Positions 62,728 through 64,000 of a stretch of 64,000 bases of DNA are shown here, in pieces. The notes below the pieces were generated by a model, which saw only the letters and a list, made by a program, of their open reading frames with translations, ran no database searches and was not told the DNA's origin. How positions within the stretch are numbered: the first letter of the stretch is position 1; each line of letters begins with the position of its first letter. The DNA is from Nonlabens agnitus (lineage in GTDB: Bacteria > Bacteroidota > Bacteroidia > Flavobacteriales > Flavobacteriaceae), in NCBI RefSeq assembly GCF_002994045.1, contig NZ_MQUC01000003.1:472501-536500 (forward strand), written 5' to 3'. A program made the translations under genes and the position numbers.

Positions 62728-64000
62728 ATGAAAAAGAAAATCATCTGGATAGCGATTTTAGGAATCATAGGATTTCTTGTTTATCAAGCTATTCATTTCT
62801 TTTTAGTTAAACAGGACAGCGTGAATTCCATCTATCTTATTCCGTCAGATGCCGTGTTCTTCTTTGAGATGGACGAGCCTATTTCAAATCTCAAAACACT
62901 TTCTAATAGCGAGATATGGGATCATTTCCAGTCTAATGAGCAGATCCATGCCATGAGTGCCAAGCTCAATGCTATCGACTCCATGTTTCAGTCAGATACA
63001 GATCTGTTTGAGACCATAGGTGATAGGGATCTGATCGTGAGTGCCCACATGGTCAAGCGTGACGATTATGCCTTTTTATATATCGTGGATCTGGGCAAAC
63101 TTTCCAGACTTAACCTGATCAAAGAGAATATCAATCAGTTTGTGAGCGACGGTTTTAAGGTAAAGAAACGCAATTTTGAAGACATCGAGCTCACTGAGAT
63201 TACAGATCTAGAAACCTTTGAAACGCTGACGATAGGTTTTATAGAAAACCAGATGATTGCATCGTACCATGCAAAATTGGTGGAAGACAGCATAAAAGAA
63301 TTCCAGAATCCAGTCATAGGTCGTGATCTCCAGTTTCTCGAGGTGCAACAAGAAGTCAGGCAAAATGGCTTGCTGCGGCTTTACCTTAACCACAAAAAAC
63401 TGAAAGAATACTATCGGGTGTTCTCGATACAACCCAGCGAGACGGTGGACCTGCTTACCGATGATTTTGCCTACACCGGCTGGAATATCGATGAGGAAAA
63501 CGACAGGCTACTCACCGCCACCGGATTTACAACCGGCAATGCAGCGACCACCAGCCTGATGCGCGCCCTAGAAGAAAGTGGCACGGCAGCCCGCGATATT
63601 CCTGAGGTCCTACCACAGGAAACCGCATTTTTCATGAGTTTTGGCTTTGATGAGTTCACGCAGCTGCACAACAATTTTTATGAACTGCTTTCCACCTCAG
63701 ATCCTGAATCCCTAGCGACCTATACCAGCGGTAGGCAACGTGTGGAGCAGTTTCTCGACATTTCCCTAGAGCAGGATTTTTACAATTGGGTGGATAATGA
63801 GATCGCTTTCGCGACCTGCCTGCCGGCAGGCAGGAAGCAATTCTTAAATAGAGATGAAGAACAAGAAGGACTGGCTGTAGTCTTTAAATCTAAAGATGTG
63901 GACGTGAGCAATGCAAGTCTAGCGAAAATCCAGAAACAGATCAGAAAAAAGACGCCTGTCAAATTTAAGGCAGTGACCTACAGGGATTATCAAATCAATT
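62728..64000 (+). CDS. DUF3352-type membrane-anchored protein (runs off window end)
   Basis: 424 codons visible, open at the right edge. The N-terminal helix MKKKIIWIAILGIIGFLVYQ anchors a large extracytoplasmic domain: IYLIPSDAVFFFEMDEPISNLKTLS, DRDLIVSAHMVKRDDYAFLYIVDLGKL, PQETAFFMSFGFDEFTQLHNNFYELL. The layout with repeated 'FFxE/FxxS' halves matches DUF3352-like Bacteroidota proteins; function unknown. At codons about 359-370 the sequence reads IAFATCLPAGRKQF, a junction of two palindromic repeats. 12 bases separate it from the carboxylase gene. Confidence 0.82.
   Translation, partial: MKKKIIWIAILGIIGFLVYQAIHFFLVKQDSVNSIYLIPSDAVFFFEMDEPISNLKTLSNSEIWDHFQSNEQIHAMSAKLNAIDSMFQSDTDLFETIGDRDLIVSAHMVKRDDYAFLYIVDLGKLSRLNLIKENINQFVSDGFKVKKRNFEDIELTEITDLETFETLTIGFIENQMIASYHAKLVEDSIKEFQNPVIGRDLQFLEVQQEVRQNGLLRLYLNHKKLKEYYRVFSIQPSETVDLLTDDFAYTGWNIDEENDRLLTATGFTTGNAATTSLMRALEESGTAARDIPEVLPQETAFFMSFGFDEFTQLHNNFYELLSTSDPESLATYTSGRQRVEQFLDISLEQDFYNWVDNEIAFATCLPAGRKQFLNRDEEQEGLAVVFKSKDVDVSNASLAKIQKQIRKKTPVKFKAVTYRDYQIN
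63804..63834. repeat. Hybrid of two palindromes (copy 20, split by CCTGCCTGCCGGCAGGCAGG)
   Basis: CGCTTTCGCGA (63804-63814) is followed directly by a different perfect 20-bp palindrome (63815-63834), then AAGC. Removing the 20 bases restores GCTTTCGCGAAAGC. Confidence 0.85.

Noticed and set aside
63780..63962. Minus-strand ORF containing FLPAGRQVAKA
   Set aside because: It is the other strand of the DUF3352-type gene; the peptide comes from the palindromic repeats.

Overview
The window reads as a gene-dense chromosomal segment of a marine-type Flavobacteriaceae bacterium (Bacteroidota). The support is the gene set (BshC for bacillithiol, a PafA-type phosphatase, BlaI/M56 pairs with TonB-plug-like tails, DUF6646-type barrel, DUF3352 protein) and the Bacteroidota promoter signature TAnnTTTG upstream of many genes. 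A 20-bp perfect palindrome, TTCGCTTTCGCGAAAGCGAA, recurs about every 3 kb both between and inside genes. From memory this suggests a Nonlabens/Dokdonia-like genome, but the genus cannot be proven from the sequence. No rRNA or tRNA gene was recognised.

Layout. 1-9660: glyA (cut by the window edge), fahA, bshC, guaA, a LysM/periplasmic-binding-fold protein, an OsmC protein lacking one cysteine, pyrG. 9760-16256: yidC, SprT-like protease, mannose-1-phosphate guanylyltransferase, DUF389 membrane protein, and an MlaEF-like ABC pair on the minus strand. 16353-25151: PafA-type phosphatase, small barrel, glycosyltransferase/methyltransferase/LURP-one cluster, a FabH-FabI-like pair, UvrD-type helicase. 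25319-31863: FMN glutamate-synthase-like protein, M1 peptidase, recG.

31870-37314 is the accessory part. A small GIY-YIG nuclease sits among about 17-18 copies of a 27-nt hairpin family, three times arranged as an inverted doublet of about 120 bp (REPIN-like). It is followed by rluF, a tail-less ssb, an IS110 element with a candidate bridge RNA, and two AT-rich single genes each bracketed by short perfect inverted sequences (cassette-like).

37315-48664: a dehydrogenase, outer-membrane barrels (one PagL-like), the thrS-infC / rpmI-rplT translation block (infC apparently starting at ATA), and two coiled-coil secreted paralogues. 48727-51466: a BlaI/BlaR1-like pair with tandem operators overlapping its promoter and a structured 5' leader; its sensor protein appears to share a domain with the two preceding secreted paralogues. 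51514-64000: BtuF-like metal receptor, LemA-TPM-TPM cluster, DEAD-box helicase, GNAT, SulP transporter, SIMPL protein, lipoproteins, M23 peptidase, acyl-CoA carboxylase beta subunit, and a DUF3352-type protein that runs off the window.

The strongest candidates for undescribed biology are the GIY-YIG/REPIN-like system, the pervasive 20-bp palindrome that is readable in several reading frames and repeatedly forms signal-peptide cleavage junctions, the cassette-like inverted brackets, and the structured leader of the BlaI operon.
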